The notes below the pieces were generated by a model. That model searched no databases. It was not told where the DNA came from and was given only the letters and a program-made list of their open reading frames with translations. A stretch of DNA of 64,000 nt, from contig NZ_JONK01000018.1 in the NCBI RefSeq assembly GCF_000711885.1, forward strand, positions 1 to 64,000. The letters are read 5' to 3'. The DNA is from Chromobacterium haemolyticum DSM 19808. GTDB taxonomy: Bacteria > Pseudomonadota > Gammaproteobacteria > Burkholderiales > Chromobacteriaceae. This document shows positions 53,340 to 63,349 of this stretch, one piece after another. The translations under genes and the position numbers were made by a program. The first letter of the stretch is position 1, and every line of letters begins with the position of its first letter.

Positions 53340-53816
53340 ATGTTTCGAGTGGGACAGGGCTACGATGTGCACCAACTGGTGGCCGGCCGGCCGTTGATCC
53401 TGGGCGGCGTGAACATTCCGCACGAGAAGGGGCTGTTGGGCCACTCCGACGCCGACGCCTTGTTGCACGCGATTACCGACGCGCTGCTGGGCGCGGCGGC
53501 GTTGGGCGATATCGGCCGTCACTTTCCGGACACCGATCCCGAATTCAAGGGCGCGGACAGCCGCGCGCTGCTGCGTGAAGCGGTCAAGCGCGTGCGCGCC
53601 GCCGGCTGGAAACCGGTGAATGTGGACAGCACGCTGATTGCGCAGCAGCCCAAGCTGGCGCCGCACATCGACGCGATGCGCGCCGCCATCGCCGAAGATC
53701 TCGGCCTGGACCTCGACGCGGTCAACGTCAAGGGTAAAACCAACGAGAAGCTGGGCTATCTGGGGCGTTGCGAGGCGATAGAGGCGCAAGCCGTCTGCCT
53801 GCTGACGTCCGTGTAA
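53340..53816 (+). CDS. ispF: 2-C-methyl-D-erythritol 2,4-cyclodiphosphate synthase
   Basis: Fifth step of the MEP pathway. The 158-residue protein has the metal-binding YDVHQLV, the [26 protein letters not shown] signature and the C-terminal [15 protein letters not shown]. It begins 1 base after the ispD stop. Confidence 0.96.
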   Translation: MFRVGQGYDVHQLVAGRPLILGGVNIPHEKGLLGHSDADALLHAITDALLGAAALGDIGRHFPDTDPEFKGADSRALLREAVKRVRAAGWKPVNVDSTLIAQQPKLAPHIDAMRAAIAEDLGLDLDAVNVKGKTNEKLGYLGRCEAIEAQAVCLLTSV

Positions 53817-53929
53817 CACCGCGCCGCGATTCGCGGTTTGCGGCTCGCAATTGATGACAGGTGTCTGGCGGATCGCCCCGTGCCATAATCCGCCCGGCGC
53901 AACACCATCCAAACACAGGAGGCATTACC

Positions 53930-54589
53930 ATGTTGACTCAGGACCAACTGAAGCTTGCCGTGGCCAAGAAGGCCATTGAATTCGTGCCGGACGACAGCAT
54001 CGTCGGCGTGGGTACCGGCAGCACCGTCAATCTGTTCATCGAAGAGCTGGCCGCGATCAAGGGCCGCATCCGCGGCGCGGTGTCCAGCTCCGACGCCTCC
54101 ACCGCCCGCCTCAAAGCTCACCACATCCCGGTGTTCGACCTGAACGAAGTGGATGCGTTGCCGGTGTATATCGACGGCGCGGACGAAATCAACCACCATC
54201 TGCACATGATCAAAGGCGGCGGCGCCGCGCTGACCCGCGAGAAGATCGTCGCCAGCGTGGCCGAGCAGTTCATCTGCATTGCCGACGAAACCAAATACGT
54301 CACCATGTTGGGCGGTTTCCCGCTGCCCATCGAAGTGATCCCGATGGCGCGCAGCTATGTGGCGCGCGAGTTGGTCAAGCTGGGCGGCCACCCGGAGCTG
54401 CGTCAGGGCGTGACCACCGACAACGGCAATGTGATCCTGGACGTGCACGGCTTGAAGATTCAGAAGCCGGTGGAACTGGAAGAAATCATCAACCACCTGG
54501 CCGGCGTGGTTACCTGCGGCCTGTTCGCCCGCCGCCGCGCCGATGTGCTGGTGTTGGGAAAACAAAGCGGCGTGGAAGAAATCCGTTAA
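53930..54589 (+). CDS. rpiA: ribose-5-phosphate isomerase A
   Basis: Interconverts ribose-5-phosphate and ribulose-5-phosphate. The 219-residue protein has [15 protein letters not shown] (residues about 28-42), [25 protein letters not shown] and the VDTNGN-type [19 protein letters not shown] 7 bases before the ATG fixes the start. Confidence 0.96.
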   Translation: MLTQDQLKLAVAKKAIEFVPDDSIVGVGTGSTVNLFIEELAAIKGRIRGAVSSSDASTARLKAHHIPVFDLNEVDALPVYIDGADEINHHLHMIKGGGAALTREKIVASVAEQFICIADETKYVTMLGGFPLPIEVIPMARSYVARELVKLGGHPELRQGVTTDNGNVILDVHGLKIQKPVELEEIINHLAGVVTCGLFARRRADVLVLGKQSGVEEIR

Positions 54590-54590
54590 G

Positions 54591-54733
54591 AACCCGTTTA
54601 CGATTAGCTGCGCGTTGGCGGGATGGATAGAAAGGGGTGTGAAACCGTCGTCGGAATGCCCGTGCACCGTATGTGCATTCCGTTTCTTCGGTCGCTTCCG
54701 CTCCTGTCTCGCTCACGGGATCGTAAACACGTT
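54591..54733. repeat. interspersed 3'-flank repeat, copy E (complete)
   Basis: 143 bp. Terminal repeats AACCCGTTTACGAT (54591-54604) and ATCGTAAACACGTT (54720-54733). It begins 2 bases after the rpiA stop codon. The interior is more diverged than copies A and H. Confidence 0.75.
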
Positions 54734-54871
54734 CTGAGCAAGTTTCGCCGGAGCGCGCTAGCCTTCTAGCGGGCTTGCCGCCGCCCGCAAGCGGGCAGAT
54801 GAATTGTCACATCGTCGTCATCTGTCCGCATTAACATAGCGTTTTTTGACAGGTTTTGGTTTGGGGCAGAC

Positions 54872-55573
54872 ATGGCAGAGCATATTTCCAAACAGTTCGA
54901 TATGGAGCTGGAAACCATCCGCACCCGCGTCCTGCAGATGGGCGGACTGGTGGAGCAGCAGATTTTGTCCGCGGTGGAAGCCCTGCTGGCAGGCGACATT
55001 GACAAGCTGGACAAGGTGATTGCCGAAGACGCGCTGGTCAACGCGATGGAAGTCACCATCGACGACGACTGCCTGCACATCATCGCCCGCCGTCAGCCGG
55101 CCGCCAGCGATCTTCGCATCGTGTTCACCGTGATCAAGGTAATCACGGATCTGGAGCGCATCGGCGACGAAGCCAAGAAGATCGCGCGCATGGGCAAGAC
55201 CATTTATCAATCGGAGCGCTACCAGATGCCGCGCTTCCGCGAAATCGAGAAAATGGCGGATTCGGCGCTGGGCATGTTGCGCCGCGCGCTGGATGCCTTC
55301 GCCCGCCTGGACACCAGCGCCGCCTTGGAATTGGCCGAGGCCGACCAGGAACTGGACGAGGATTTCGCCTCCGAACTGCGTCAGCTGATCACCTTCATGA
55401 TGGAAGACCCGCGCACCATCAGCATGTCCATCGACACCTTGTTCATCTCCAAGGCGATAGAGCGCATTGGCGATCACGCCACCAATATTTCCGAATACGT
55501 GGTGTACTTGGTCAAAGGCAAGGACATTCGTCACACCACGCTGGAAACCAAGAAGCGAGAAACCCTGGGCTGA
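54872..55573 (+). CDS. phoU: phosphate-specific transport system accessory protein PhoU
   Basis: A 233-residue all-helical regulator that links the Pst phosphate transporter to PhoR. Two PhoU repeats are visible (LQMGGLVEQQILSAVEALLAGD and MLRRALDAFARLDTSAALELAEAD) with conserved IARRQPAASDLRIVFTVIKVITDLERIGDEA and KAIERIGDHATNISEYVVYLVKG. The pst genes are not adjacent; instead ppx follows, a phosphate-linked pairing. Confidence 0.95.
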   Translation: MAEHISKQFDMELETIRTRVLQMGGLVEQQILSAVEALLAGDIDKLDKVIAEDALVNAMEVTIDDDCLHIIARRQPAASDLRIVFTVIKVITDLERIGDEAKKIARMGKTIYQSERYQMPRFREIEKMADSALGMLRRALDAFARLDTSAALELAEADQELDEDFASELRQLITFMMEDPRTISMSIDTLFISKAIERIGDHATNISEYVVYLVKGKDIRHTTLETKKRETLG

Positions 55574-55759
55574 GCCTGGCCGCGCCTGTCACGGCGACTT
55601 GACATGACGGTTTGCCTAAAATGGCGGTAACATTCGGTGTTGCCGCCATTGTTGCGTCCGGCGTCCGTGCCAGTCCCCCGGCGTTCCAACCTGATGATGA
55701 ATCCCCCCGTTTCCGCTGGCGCAGCCGCGCGGGCGCGGGCCTTGATAAAGAGAGAAGGG

Positions 55760-57259
55760 GTGTCTTTGACACTGACCACGCCCCCAAACAACGTGCTCGC
55801 CACCATCGATATGGGCTCCAACAGCTTCCGCCTGCAAGTGTCGCGGGTGGTGGACGACCAGCTGTACGCGCTGGACGTGATGAAGGAGACCGTGCGCCTG
55901 GGCGCGGGCCTGACCGCCGACAAACAGTTGGACCAGGAAACCCAGGACAAGGCGCTGGCCTGTCTCGCCCGCTTTGGCGAGCGTCTGCGCGGCTTCACCC
56001 CGGCCCAAGTGCGCGCGGTGGGCACCAACACCCTGCGCGTGGCCAAGAACGCGGCGGATTTCATCGCCAAGGCCGAGCCGCTGCTGGGTTTTCCCATTGA
56101 GGTGATCGCTGGCCGAGAAGAAGCGCGGCTGATCTATCTGGGCGCCGCCCACTCGTTGCCGGACACCAAGGAGCGGCGCATGGTGGTGGACATCGGCGGC
56201 GGATCCACCGAGTTCATCATCGGCAGCCATTACAAGGCTTTGGTCACGGAAAGCCTGCCGCTGGGCTGCGTCAGCTTCACGCTGCGTTATTTTCGTGATG
56301 GCAAATTGAGCCAAGCCAATTTCCAAGACGCTATCCTGGCCGCGCGCAATGAAATCCAGCGCATTGCCCATCAATACCAGCGCGAAGAATGGCAGCTGGC
56401 GGTGGGCACTTCCGGCACCGCGCGCTCGCTGCGCGACGTGCTCGAAATCAACGACTGGAGCAGCGCCGACATCACCTTGGCCGGCATGGAAAAGCTCAAG
56501 GCGCTGTTGATCCGCCAGGGCAGCATCGATGCCATCGACGTCAACGGCCTCAAGGCCGACCGCGCGCCGGTGCTGGCCGGCGGCCTCGCCATCATGATCG
56601 CGGTGTTTCAGGAACTGGCCATCGACAAAATGACGGTGGCCGAAGGCGCTTTGCGCGACGGCGTGCTATACGACCTGCTGGGCCGCCAACGCGAGAAGGA
56701 CATGCGCGATACCACGGTCGCCCAGTTCAAGCGCCGTTACCATGTGGACACCGCCCAGTCCGAGCGCGTCACCGCGTTGGCCGAACGCCTGTACCGCATG
56801 GTGGCCGGGGAAGACGTCGACCAATCCATGCTCAAACGCCTGCTATGGGCGGCCAAGCTGCATGAGATCGGCCTCACCATCTCCCACACCGCCTATCACA
56901 AACACTCTTCCTACATCCTGCAACACGCCGACATGCCGGGCTTCTCCAAGCGCGAACAAGCCACGCTGGCCGCCATCGTGCTGGGGCATCGCGGCGACAT
57001 GGGCAAGATGCGTCAATACATGGAAGACGCCAGCCTGTGGCAGGCGGTGGTGGCGCTGCGCCTGGCGGTGCTGTTCCATCGCAGCCGCAACAGCATCGTG
57101 CTGCCGGACCGGCTGGACCTGCGCCAGCACGCCACCGGCTTCGCGCTGACGCTGAACAAAGCCTGGTTGAAGGGCAGTCCGCTGACCGCCAGCGGCTTCA
57201 AACAGGAAGTCGGCCAATGGAAAAACGTCGGCTTCGTGCTCGACATTGAGCAAGTGTGA
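55760..57259 (+). CDS. ppx: exopolyphosphatase
   Basis: Releases phosphate from polyphosphate and may act on pppGpp. The 499-residue protein has the ASKHA phosphate-1 motif ATIDMGSNSFRLQVSRV near the N-terminus, TNTLRVAKNA, the AGREEARLIYLG segment, phosphate-2 VVDIGGGSTEF and a C-terminal HD-like domain (WAAKLHEIGLTISH). GTG at 55760 is chosen because the distance to the first motif matches family members and GAGAG lies just upstream; ATG codons at 55694/55697 would add about 22 residues. Confidence 0.9.
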   Translation: MSLTLTTPPNNVLATIDMGSNSFRLQVSRVVDDQLYALDVMKETVRLGAGLTADKQLDQETQDKALACLARFGERLRGFTPAQVRAVGTNTLRVAKNAADFIAKAEPLLGFPIEVIAGREEARLIYLGAAHSLPDTKERRMVVDIGGGSTEFIIGSHYKALVTESLPLGCVSFTLRYFRDGKLSQANFQDAILAARNEIQRIAHQYQREEWQLAVGTSGTARSLRDVLEINDWSSADITLAGMEKLKALLIRQGSIDAIDVNGLKADRAPVLAGGLAIMIAVFQELAIDKMTVAEGALRDGVLYDLLGRQREKDMRDTTVAQFKRRYHVDTAQSERVTALAERLYRMVAGEDVDQSMLKRLLWAAKLHEIGLTISHTAYHKHSSYILQHADMPGFSKREQATLAAIVLGHRGDMGKMRQYMEDASLWQAVVALRLAVLFHRSRNSIVLPDRLDLRQHATGFALTLNKAWLKGSPLTASGFKQEVGQWKNVGFVLDIEQV

Positions 57260-57266
57260 GCCGCCC

Positions 57267-58346
57267 ATGCGTCACACCACGCTGAAAAAACGCATACCCA
57301 CGTTGGGTGAAGCGCCTGGCACCCTGCTGTCGGTGGGGGAGGCCAAGCTGCCGGAAGCCTCGATCTCGCTGTTTGAATACGGGCCGGAGCAACTGCAGGA
57401 AACCTCGTTCCAAACCGTGGCCGAAGGCATGGCCCACCAGTCCGGCGACGGCGTGCTCTGGCTCAACGTCTATGGTCTGCACCAGCCCGAGGTGATGCGT
57501 GCCATCGGCCAGCGCTTTGGCCTGCACGCGCTGGTGCTGGAAGACATCATGAATGCGCGGCAGCGGCCCAAAGTGGAAGACTACGGCGACTACCTGTTTA
57601 TCGCCGGCCGGGTGTTCGACTACCACCAACACAGCGAGAACGGCACTGGGAGGCTGTTGTCCGATCAGATATACCTGGTCATCGGCCGTCGCTTCGTGCT
57701 CACCTTCCAGGAGCGCCCCACCGGCGTGTTCGAGGAAGTTCGGGAGCGGCTGCGCCGCGGACGCGGCCTGCTGCGTCACAAGGAGGCGGACTATCTGGGC
57801 TATTCCTTGCTGGATGCGATGATAGACGACTACTTCGGCGTGCTCACCGAGTTCAACGAAAGGGTGGAGCGCATGGATAGCACCCTGCTGCGAGGCCGCG
57901 ACCAGGGCGTGTTGATGCAGATTCAGCGTCTGAAGCGCGATTGCCTGAAACTGCGCCGCGCGCTGATGCCGATGCGGGAAATGTTGATTTCGCTGAATCG
58001 CGGCGAGCACGGCTTCTTCAAGCCGGAAACGCTGGTCTATCTGCGAGACGCCTATGATCACACCATGCATGTGATCGAGTCCCTGGAAATGTCGCGTGAG
58101 ATGGTGGGCGATATGTTGGACCTTTACCTCTCCACCCAATCTCACCGCCTCAACCTGCAAATGCGGGTGCTCACCGTATTGACTATGATCTTCATGCCGC
58201 TGACGCTGATCGCCGGCATCTACGGCATGAATTTCGAATACATGCCGGAGCTGAAATGGCATTATGGCTACCATCTGGTGTTGGTGGCGATGCTGGGCAT
58301 TGCCGGCGGATTGAGCTGGTTGTTCTGGAAAAGGCGCTGGCTCTAG
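57267..58346 (+). CDS. corA: magnesium/cobalt transporter CorA
   Basis: A 359-residue Mg2+ channel of the inner membrane: a long N-terminal cytoplasmic domain and two C-terminal helices with the GMN signature (IYGMNFEYMPEL, near residue 320). WLNVYGLHQPEVM and LEDIMNARQRPKVEDYGDYLF are typical. It starts 7 bases after ppx, so is likely co-transcribed. Confidence 0.95.
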   Translation: MRHTTLKKRIPTLGEAPGTLLSVGEAKLPEASISLFEYGPEQLQETSFQTVAEGMAHQSGDGVLWLNVYGLHQPEVMRAIGQRFGLHALVLEDIMNARQRPKVEDYGDYLFIAGRVFDYHQHSENGTGRLLSDQIYLVIGRRFVLTFQERPTGVFEEVRERLRRGRGLLRHKEADYLGYSLLDAMIDDYFGVLTEFNERVERMDSTLLRGRDQGVLMQIQRLKRDCLKLRRALMPMREMLISLNRGEHGFFKPETLVYLRDAYDHTMHVIESLEMSREMVGDMLDLYLSTQSHRLNLQMRVLTVLTMIFMPLTLIAGIYGMNFEYMPELKWHYGYHLVLVAMLGIAGGLSWLFWKRRWL

Positions 58347-58377
58347 GGCCTTGCTTGCGTTTCCCTGCGCCTTGCAC

Positions 58378-58502
58378 ACCCGTGTTTACGATCTCGCGAG
58401 CCAGGGCGGGACAAGGCGAAAACGGCTGAGAGAACGGGCACAAGAGCACTTCAGAGCCGTGCTCACCGTGGGGCGTCTCACGACACGCAGCAGCAAGATT
58501 CC
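58378..58502. repeat. interspersed 3'-flank repeat, copy F (right end decayed)
   Basis: The left end ACCCGTGTTTACGATCT (58378-58394) and interior (CGCGAGCCAGGGCGGGACAAGGCGAAAACGG by position 58395-58425, CTCACCGTGGGGCGTCTCACGACACGCAGCAG by position 58461-58492) match copies A and H. The right inverted repeat is degenerate. It lies 31 bases after corA. Confidence 0.75.
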
Positions 58503-58626
58503 CATGCCAACACGTTTCATGGCGATTGATGCGCGAGTGATCCCCGGCGCGGTTCGCGCCGGGGCGTGCTTTACCCTGTTCTATCAATGAGCCGGAGCTG
58601 AGCGGGCGATGGAAGCCCGCACGGGT

Positions 58627-59532
58627 TTACGGCCGGCTCAGTTCCACTGACCACTCCGGACCGGAGCCGATGCCGCGCTTGGCGGCGTAGTTGTCCATGT
58701 TCAGCGCTAGCGACACGTCCAGCAGGCTGTTCAGATAGACCAGCGGCTGGCCGTTGGCCACCTCGCCGAAGGTGCGGCGGTAGGGCGCCACCACTTCGTC
58801 CACCGGCTTGCCCTGTTTGAAAATGCGCACTTTTACCGTGTCGCCGGGGCGGAAGCCTTGGGCTTCGAACAGCGCTTTGGGGATATTGGTCCACACATTA
58901 CCGTATTGCGGGTCCAATACCGGGATCATGCCCTTGATCCGTTCGCCGGCGGCTTCAGCGTGTTGATACGGTAGTTTGACCACGGCGGAGGCCGGCAGCG
59001 GCGGGCCCACTTCCTCAAAGCGGATTTTGCCGGCGGCCAGCCGCGCGCCGGTGTAGGCGTAAACGTCGCGGCCGTGGAAGGTGTAGGAGTCCGACGAGCC
59101 TTTCAGGCGGTTGGTCTTCTCGTCGATGCGGCGCAGTTCGGCCACGCCGTCGCGTTCGGCGATCAAGGTCAGCAGGCCGTTGTTGGGATTGACGAAATAG
59201 CGACCGTCCCTGGTTTTCAGTACTACCGACTGGCGTTCGGTGCCGACGCCCGGATCCACCACCGATACGAACACTGTGCCCTTCGGCCAGTAGTTGGCGG
59301 TCTGGTACAGCCGGTAGGCGCCGCTCCAAATATCGTAATCCGGAATTTCATGGGTGAGGTCGGACAGCGTCAGCTTGGGGTCCACCGAATAGGCGACGCC
59401 GCGCATCGCCGACACTGCGCCGTCCTTGAGGCCAAAGTCCGTCATTAGCACCAGAGGCGCGTCCGCGCGCGCCAAGCCGGCTAACAGCAAGCCGGCGGCC
59501 AGCCAGAGGCGGGCGTGTTGGAATAGCTTCAT
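58627..59532 (-). CDS. exported SAM hydroxide adenosyltransferase-like protein (DUF62)
   Basis: A 301-residue protein of the SAM hydrolase/halogenase fold. The family pattern is intact: LMTDFGLKDGAVSAMRGVAYSV (SAM-binding Asp), LTHEIPDYDIWSGAYRLYQTA, VSVVDPGVGT, and GRDVYAYTGARLAAG. Unusually for the family it has a clear signal peptide (MKLFQHARLWLAAGLLLAGLARA), so it should act in the periplasm or outside. Known relatives split S-adenosylmethionine to adenosine and methionine. It may scavenge or destroy extracellular SAM. Confidence 0.85.
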   Translation of the reverse strand: MKLFQHARLWLAAGLLLAGLARADAPLVLMTDFGLKDGAVSAMRGVAYSVDPKLTLSDLTHEIPDYDIWSGAYRLYQTANYWPKGTVFVSVVDPGVGTERQSVVLKTRDGRYFVNPNNGLLTLIAERDGVAELRRIDEKTNRLKGSSDSYTFHGRDVYAYTGARLAAGKIRFEEVGPPLPASAVVKLPYQHAEAAGERIKGMIPVLDPQYGNVWTNIPKALFEAQGFRPGDTVKVRIFKQGKPVDEVVAPYRRTFGEVANGQPLVYLNSLLDVSLALNMDNYAAKRGIGSGPEWSVELSRP

Positions 59533-59571
59533 TCTTCTTCTCCTAAGTGTTTTCTTGTGTCCAAGGATGGG

Positions 59572-59619
59572 CTTTCAACGCCGTATCGCCGAAGCGCAGC
59601 AGGCATTGAACAGGTTTTT
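59572..59619. repeat. interspersed 3'-flank repeat, copy G (right-half fragment)
   Basis: CTTTCAACGCCGTATCGCCG, then AAGCGCAGCAGGCATTGAACAGG, matches the right half of copy A. It ends inside the pncA stop codon region. Confidence 0.65.
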
Positions 59620-60250
59620 ACACCTCGTCCGAGCGCAGCCTCCGCACGCCGGCGGCCAGCATGTGCGCCCAGGCGCTGCTGAGCGACCCGTTCAGATTGA
59701 TGCCGCGGCAGGCATCGTCCACCACCGTGGTTTCCAAGCCGGCGGCGCGCGCGTCCAGCGCGCTCCAGGCTACGCAGTAGTCCGTGGCGAGCCCGGCCAG
59801 CCACACGCGCTTGACGCCGCGTTCGGCCAGATAGCCGGCCAGGCCGGTGGGGGTTTGGCGGTCCGCTTCCACGAAGGCGGAATAACTGTCCAGCGCCGGA
59901 TTGCAACCCTTGCGAATGATCAACTGCGCGAGATGGGTGTCCAGCTCCGGGTGGAATTCGGCGCCGCGGCTGCCGGCCACGCAATGGTCCGGCCACAGCG
60001 TCTGCTCGCCATAAGGCAGCTGGATGCTGTCGAAAGGCTGTTTGCCGGCGTGTTGGCTGGCGAAGGAAACATGTTTGGCCGGGTGCCAATCCTGGGTCAG
60101 GATCACCCGGTTGAAGAACTGCATCATGTGGTTGATCAGCGGCACGATCTGATCGCCGTCGGCCACGGCCAGCTCGCCGCCGGGACAAAAACTGTTTTGC
60201 ACGTCCACCACGATCAAGGCGCAATCGTCGCCGTAGCGTTTCAGGGGCAT
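59618..60250 (-). CDS. pncA: nicotinamidase
   Basis: Hydrolyses nicotinamide to nicotinate in NAD salvage. The 210-residue isochorismatase-fold protein has catalytic Asp in IVVDVQNSFCPGG, metal ligands in TQDWHPAKHVSFAS, Lys/Thr region and the nucleophile Cys in GLATDYCVAWSALDA. The ATG at 60250 has GCAGGAAA 6 bases upstream; an earlier TTG is not used. Confidence 0.93.
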   Translation of the reverse strand: MPLKRYGDDCALIVVDVQNSFCPGGELAVADGDQIVPLINHMMQFFNRVILTQDWHPAKHVSFASQHAGKQPFDSIQLPYGEQTLWPDHCVAGSRGAEFHPELDTHLAQLIIRKGCNPALDSYSAFVEADRQTPTGLAGYLAERGVKRVWLAGLATDYCVAWSALDARAAGLETTVVDDACRGINLNGSLSSAWAHMLAAGVRRLRSDEV

Positions 60251-60352
60251 AGCGTTTTCCTGCAAGGGTTCTCAGCCTTTCTTGTTACCACGCGGCCGCC
60301 GGCGCGGTAAAGCCCGACGCTGTGATAATCGCGAAAAAACGGTTTGCCATTA

Positions 60353-60369
60353 ATACCCTGTGGGGGTAT
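60353..60369. promoter_or_regulatory. CsoR-like copper operator at copA promoter
   Basis: ATACCC-N5-GGGTAT is a GC-cored palindrome of the type bound by CsoR-family copper-sensing repressors. It abuts and partly overlaps the -10 TATAAT (60369-60374) of the copA promoter, a placement that suits repression. The regulator gene is not in the window. Confidence 0.6.
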
Positions 60370-60392
60370 ATAATTCAGCCCAGGAGGTCATC

Positions 60393-62750
60393 ATGACAGC
60401 AAGCACCGTGGATTTGCCGATTGAGGGCATGAGTTGCGCGGCCTGCGCCGCCAGGATTGAAAAACAGTTGAATCGGCTGGACGGGGTGGAAGCGGCGGTG
60501 AATTTCGCCAGCGAGTCCGCCAAGGTTTCGTTCGACCCGGTCAAAACCCCGCCGCAGACACTGGTGGACACCATCGCCAAGACTGGTTTCGCCGTGCCGC
60601 GCCGGCAGGCGGAGCTGGACATCCAGGGCATGACTTGCGCCGCCTGCGCCGGCCGTATCGAGAAGGTGCTGAACCGCTTGCCAGGCGTGTCCGCCCAGGT
60701 CAACTTCGCCAGCGAGAGCGCCCGTGTCGATTACGTGGCCGGTCTGGCCGACGAGGCGGCGTTGATCGCCGCGGTGAGCCGCGCTGGTTATCAGGCCGCG
60801 GCCAAGGCCGGGCCGGGCGACGACACGCTGGCCGCCGAGCATGCGCGCCGCTACCGGCGCGAGCGGTTGTGGTTCGCGTTCTCCGCCTTGCTGACCTTGC
60901 CCTTCCTTATTGAAATGGCGGCGATGTTCAGCGGCGGCCACCATGGCTGGCTGCCGCGTTACTGGCAGTTGGCCTTGGCCACGCCGGTGCAATTTATCGT
61001 CGGCTGGCGTTTCTACAAGGGCGCCTGGGCGGCGCTGCGCGGCGGCGGCGCCAATATGGACGTGCTGGTGGCCCTGGGCACCAGCATGGCCTGGCTGTTG
61101 TCGGCGGCGGTGACGCTGCTGGGGCGGGAAGACCAGCATGTCTATTTTGAAGCCAGCGCCTCGGTAATTACGCTGGTGCTGCTGGGCAAGCTGCTGGAAG
61201 CCCGCGCCAAGGGGAAAACTTCGGCCGCGATTGAGGAGCTGATCCGGCTGGCGCCCAAGACCGCCCGCGTGGAGCGCGAGGACGGCCGGGTGGAGGAGGT
61301 GGCGGTCACCGCGCTGCGCCAGGGCGATCTGATTGTGGTGCGCCACGGCGAAACCTTGCCGGTGGACGGCGAGGTGGTGGACGGCGCGGCGGCGCTGGAT
61401 GAAAGCATGTTGACCGGCGAAAGCCTGCCGGTGGCCAAGCGCGTCGGCGACAGCGTCTACGCCGCCACCCGCAACCAGGACGGCATGCTGAAGATCCGCG
61501 CCACCGGCGTGGGCGGGGACACCCAGTTGGCCGAGATTGTGCGCCTGGTGAGCGCGGCCCAGGGCTCCAAGGCGCCGATTCAGCAATTGGCGGACGTGAT
61601 TTCCGGCGTGTTTGTGCCGGTCGTGGTGGGCATCAGCCTGTTGACCTTCATCATTACCGGCCTGTGGCTGCAGGATTGGCCGGCGGCGCTGATCCACGCG
61701 GTGGCGGTGCTGGTGATTGCCTGCCCTTGCGCTTTGGGCCTGGCCACGCCGACAGCGGTGATGGTGGGCGTGGGCAACGGCGCGCGGCGCGGCATCCTGT
61801 TCCGCAACGCCACCGCGCTGGAACTGGCAAGCCAGGTGGGGGTGCTGTTGGTGGACAAGACCGGCACGCTGACCGAAGGCAAGCCGCAAGTCAAACAAGT
61901 GCTGCCGCTGGCGGCGGACACGGATTTGGTGCTGCAACTGGCCGCCAGCGTGGAGGCTGGATCGGAACACCCGTTGGCGCGCGCCATCCTGCAACAGGCG
62001 CAAGAACAGGGCCTGGGCTTGCTGCCGGTCAGCGGCTTCGCCGCCCAGGTGGGGCAGGGGGTGCAGGCGGAAGTGGCCGGTCACGGCCTGGTGCGCGCCG
62101 GCGTGCCCGGCTGGTTGGGCGAGCAGGCCTTGAACGCCGCCTTGCCCTTGCAACAGGCGGGAAACACCGTGGTGGCGGTGGCGCGCGGCGAGGAGCTGTT
62201 GGGCCTGCTGGCCATCGCCGATCGCATCCGTCCCAGCTCGGCCCAGGCGGTGGCGCAGTTGCAGCGGATGGGCATACGGGTGGCGATGCTGACCGGCGAC
62301 AACCCGGCCACCGCCGCCGGCATCGCCGCGGAGGCGGGCATCCGCGACTACCGCGCCGAGGTGAAGCCGCAGGACAAGGCGGCGGAAGTGCGGCGTTGGC
62401 AGGCGCAGGGCTTCAAGGTGGCGATGATGGGCGACGGCGTCAACGATGCGCCGGCGTTGGCCGCCGCCGACGTCAGCCTGGCGATGGGCGCCGGCTCGGA
62501 TGTGGCGATAGAAGCCGCCGACATTACCCTGATGCACGGCGACTTGATGCACGCGGTGGATGCGATTCGGTTGTCGCGCGCCAGCCTGCGCAAAATCCGG
62601 CAGAATCTGCTGTTCGCCTTTATCTACAACGTGATGGGGATTCCGCTGGCGGCGCTGGGCATGTTGAACCCGGTGATCGCCGGCGCGGCGATGGCGATGA
62701 GTTCGGTATCGGTGGTGAGTAACTCGCTGCTGCTGCGGCGCTGGAAATAA
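60393..62750 (+). CDS. copA: copper-exporting P1B-type ATPase
   Basis: A 785-residue copper pump. Two N-terminal heavy-metal domains carry [13 protein letters not shown] (Cys15, Cys18) and [13 protein letters not shown] (about 81 and 84); eight helices follow with CPC motif [14 protein letters not shown] near 444, actuator TGES (LTGESLPV), phosphorylation DKTGT near 488, ATP-binding HP (GSEHPLARA), and [20 protein letters not shown] is 5 bases before the ATG. The CsoR-like palindrome upstream suggests induction by copper. copZ follows after a repeat element. Confidence 0.95.
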   Translation: MTASTVDLPIEGMSCAACAARIEKQLNRLDGVEAAVNFASESAKVSFDPVKTPPQTLVDTIAKTGFAVPRRQAELDIQGMTCAACAGRIEKVLNRLPGVSAQVNFASESARVDYVAGLADEAALIAAVSRAGYQAAAKAGPGDDTLAAEHARRYRRERLWFAFSALLTLPFLIEMAAMFSGGHHGWLPRYWQLALATPVQFIVGWRFYKGAWAALRGGGANMDVLVALGTSMAWLLSAAVTLLGREDQHVYFEASASVITLVLLGKLLEARAKGKTSAAIEELIRLAPKTARVEREDGRVEEVAVTALRQGDLIVVRHGETLPVDGEVVDGAAALDESMLTGESLPVAKRVGDSVYAATRNQDGMLKIRATGVGGDTQLAEIVRLVSAAQGSKAPIQQLADVISGVFVPVVVGISLLTFIITGLWLQDWPAALIHAVAVLVIACPCALGLATPTAVMVGVGNGARRGILFRNATALELASQVGVLLVDKTGTLTEGKPQVKQVLPLAADTDLVLQLAASVEAGSEHPLARAILQQAQEQGLGLLPVSGFAAQVGQGVQAEVAGHGLVRAGVPGWLGEQALNAALPLQQAGNTVVAVARGEELLGLLAIADRIRPSSAQAVAQLQRMGIRVAMLTGDNPATAAGIAAEAGIRDYRAEVKPQDKAAEVRRWQAQGFKVAMMGDGVNDAPALAAADVSLAMGAGSDVAIEAADITLMHGDLMHAVDAIRLSRASLRKIRQNLLFAFIYNVMGIPLAALGMLNPVIAGAAMAMSSVSVVSNSLLLRRWK

Positions 62751-62767
62751 GGCGGCATCGGTGTGAG

Positions 62768-62890
62768 AACGTGTTTACGATCTCGCGAGCTAAGAGCTGA
62801 GAAGGCGCAGTGTACAGACGGTACATGAGTATTTCGAAGCTGTACTCACCGTGTGACGTCTCACGACGCGCAGCAGATCGTGAACAGGTT
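62768..62890. repeat. interspersed 3'-flank repeat, copy H (complete, shortened)
   Basis: 123 bp with terminal repeats AACGTGTTTACGATCT (62768-62783, identical to copy A) and AGATCGTGAACAGGTT (62875-62890). The interior has GAAGGCGCAGTGTACAGACGG and GGTACATGAG as in copy A. It starts 17 bases after copA and separates copA from copZ. Confidence 0.85.
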
Positions 62891-62925
62891 CTGAGGGACG
62901 GTTTGAATTTTTTCAGGAGAAAGCA

Positions 62926-63135
62926 ATGTCCGAATTGATCATGAAAGTGGATGGCATGACCTGCCAGGGGTGCGTGAAAAGCGTCAGCGGCGTGCTCAGC
63001 GGCATGGCCGGCGTCAGCGAGGCCGAAGTCAGCCTGGAGGCTAAGCAGGCCAAGGTGGTGTACGACGCGGAGATCGTGTCGCCGGAGGAACTGGCGGCTG
63101 CGGTGGAGGACGCGGGCTTCGACGTGACGCGCTGA
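62926..63135 (+). CDS. copZ: copper chaperone, heavy-metal-associated domain
   Basis: A 69-residue ferredoxin-fold metallochaperone with Cu(I) site GMTCQGCVKSV (Cys13 and Cys16 by count). It should hand Cu(I) to CopA. TTCAGGAGAAAGCA is a strong ribosome site. It is probably in the copA transcript, unless the intervening repeat ends transcription. Confidence 0.93.
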   Translation: MSELIMKVDGMTCQGCVKSVSGVLSGMAGVSEAEVSLEAKQAKVVYDAEIVSPEELAAAVEDAGFDVTR

Positions 63136-63157
63136 GTGTTAAACGATGGCGAGGCGG

Positions 63158-63190
63158 AACAGGGCATGGCTTGCGGGCCATGCCCTGTTT
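63158..63190 (+). terminator. rho-independent terminator after copZ
   Basis: AACAGGGCATGGC pairs with GCCATGCCCTGTT, followed by TCATT; a long stem with a short T tail. Confidence 0.75.
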
Positions 63191-63349
63191 CATTGTTCGT
63201 CGCCTTTGGGCGTTAACTGAGTTCCGTCGTTTTCAGAGGAGAGGGCGTCGGGGAATCGCCGGCAATGTATTGTTTTTCAATGATCTTGCCGGCTTGACGA
63301 TTCGGGGAACGGGTGCCGGCATCAAGCTATGCCTGGCTGGCAAAGGTCA

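Noticed and set aside
55694-55759. Earlier ppx start at ATG 55694
   Set aside because: No ribosome site and an N-terminal extension not expected in the family; GTG at 55760 fits better, though not proven.
60375-62552. 725-codon open frame antisense to copA
   Set aside because: Shadow of copA codon bias (His/Gln/Arg-rich translation, no domain).
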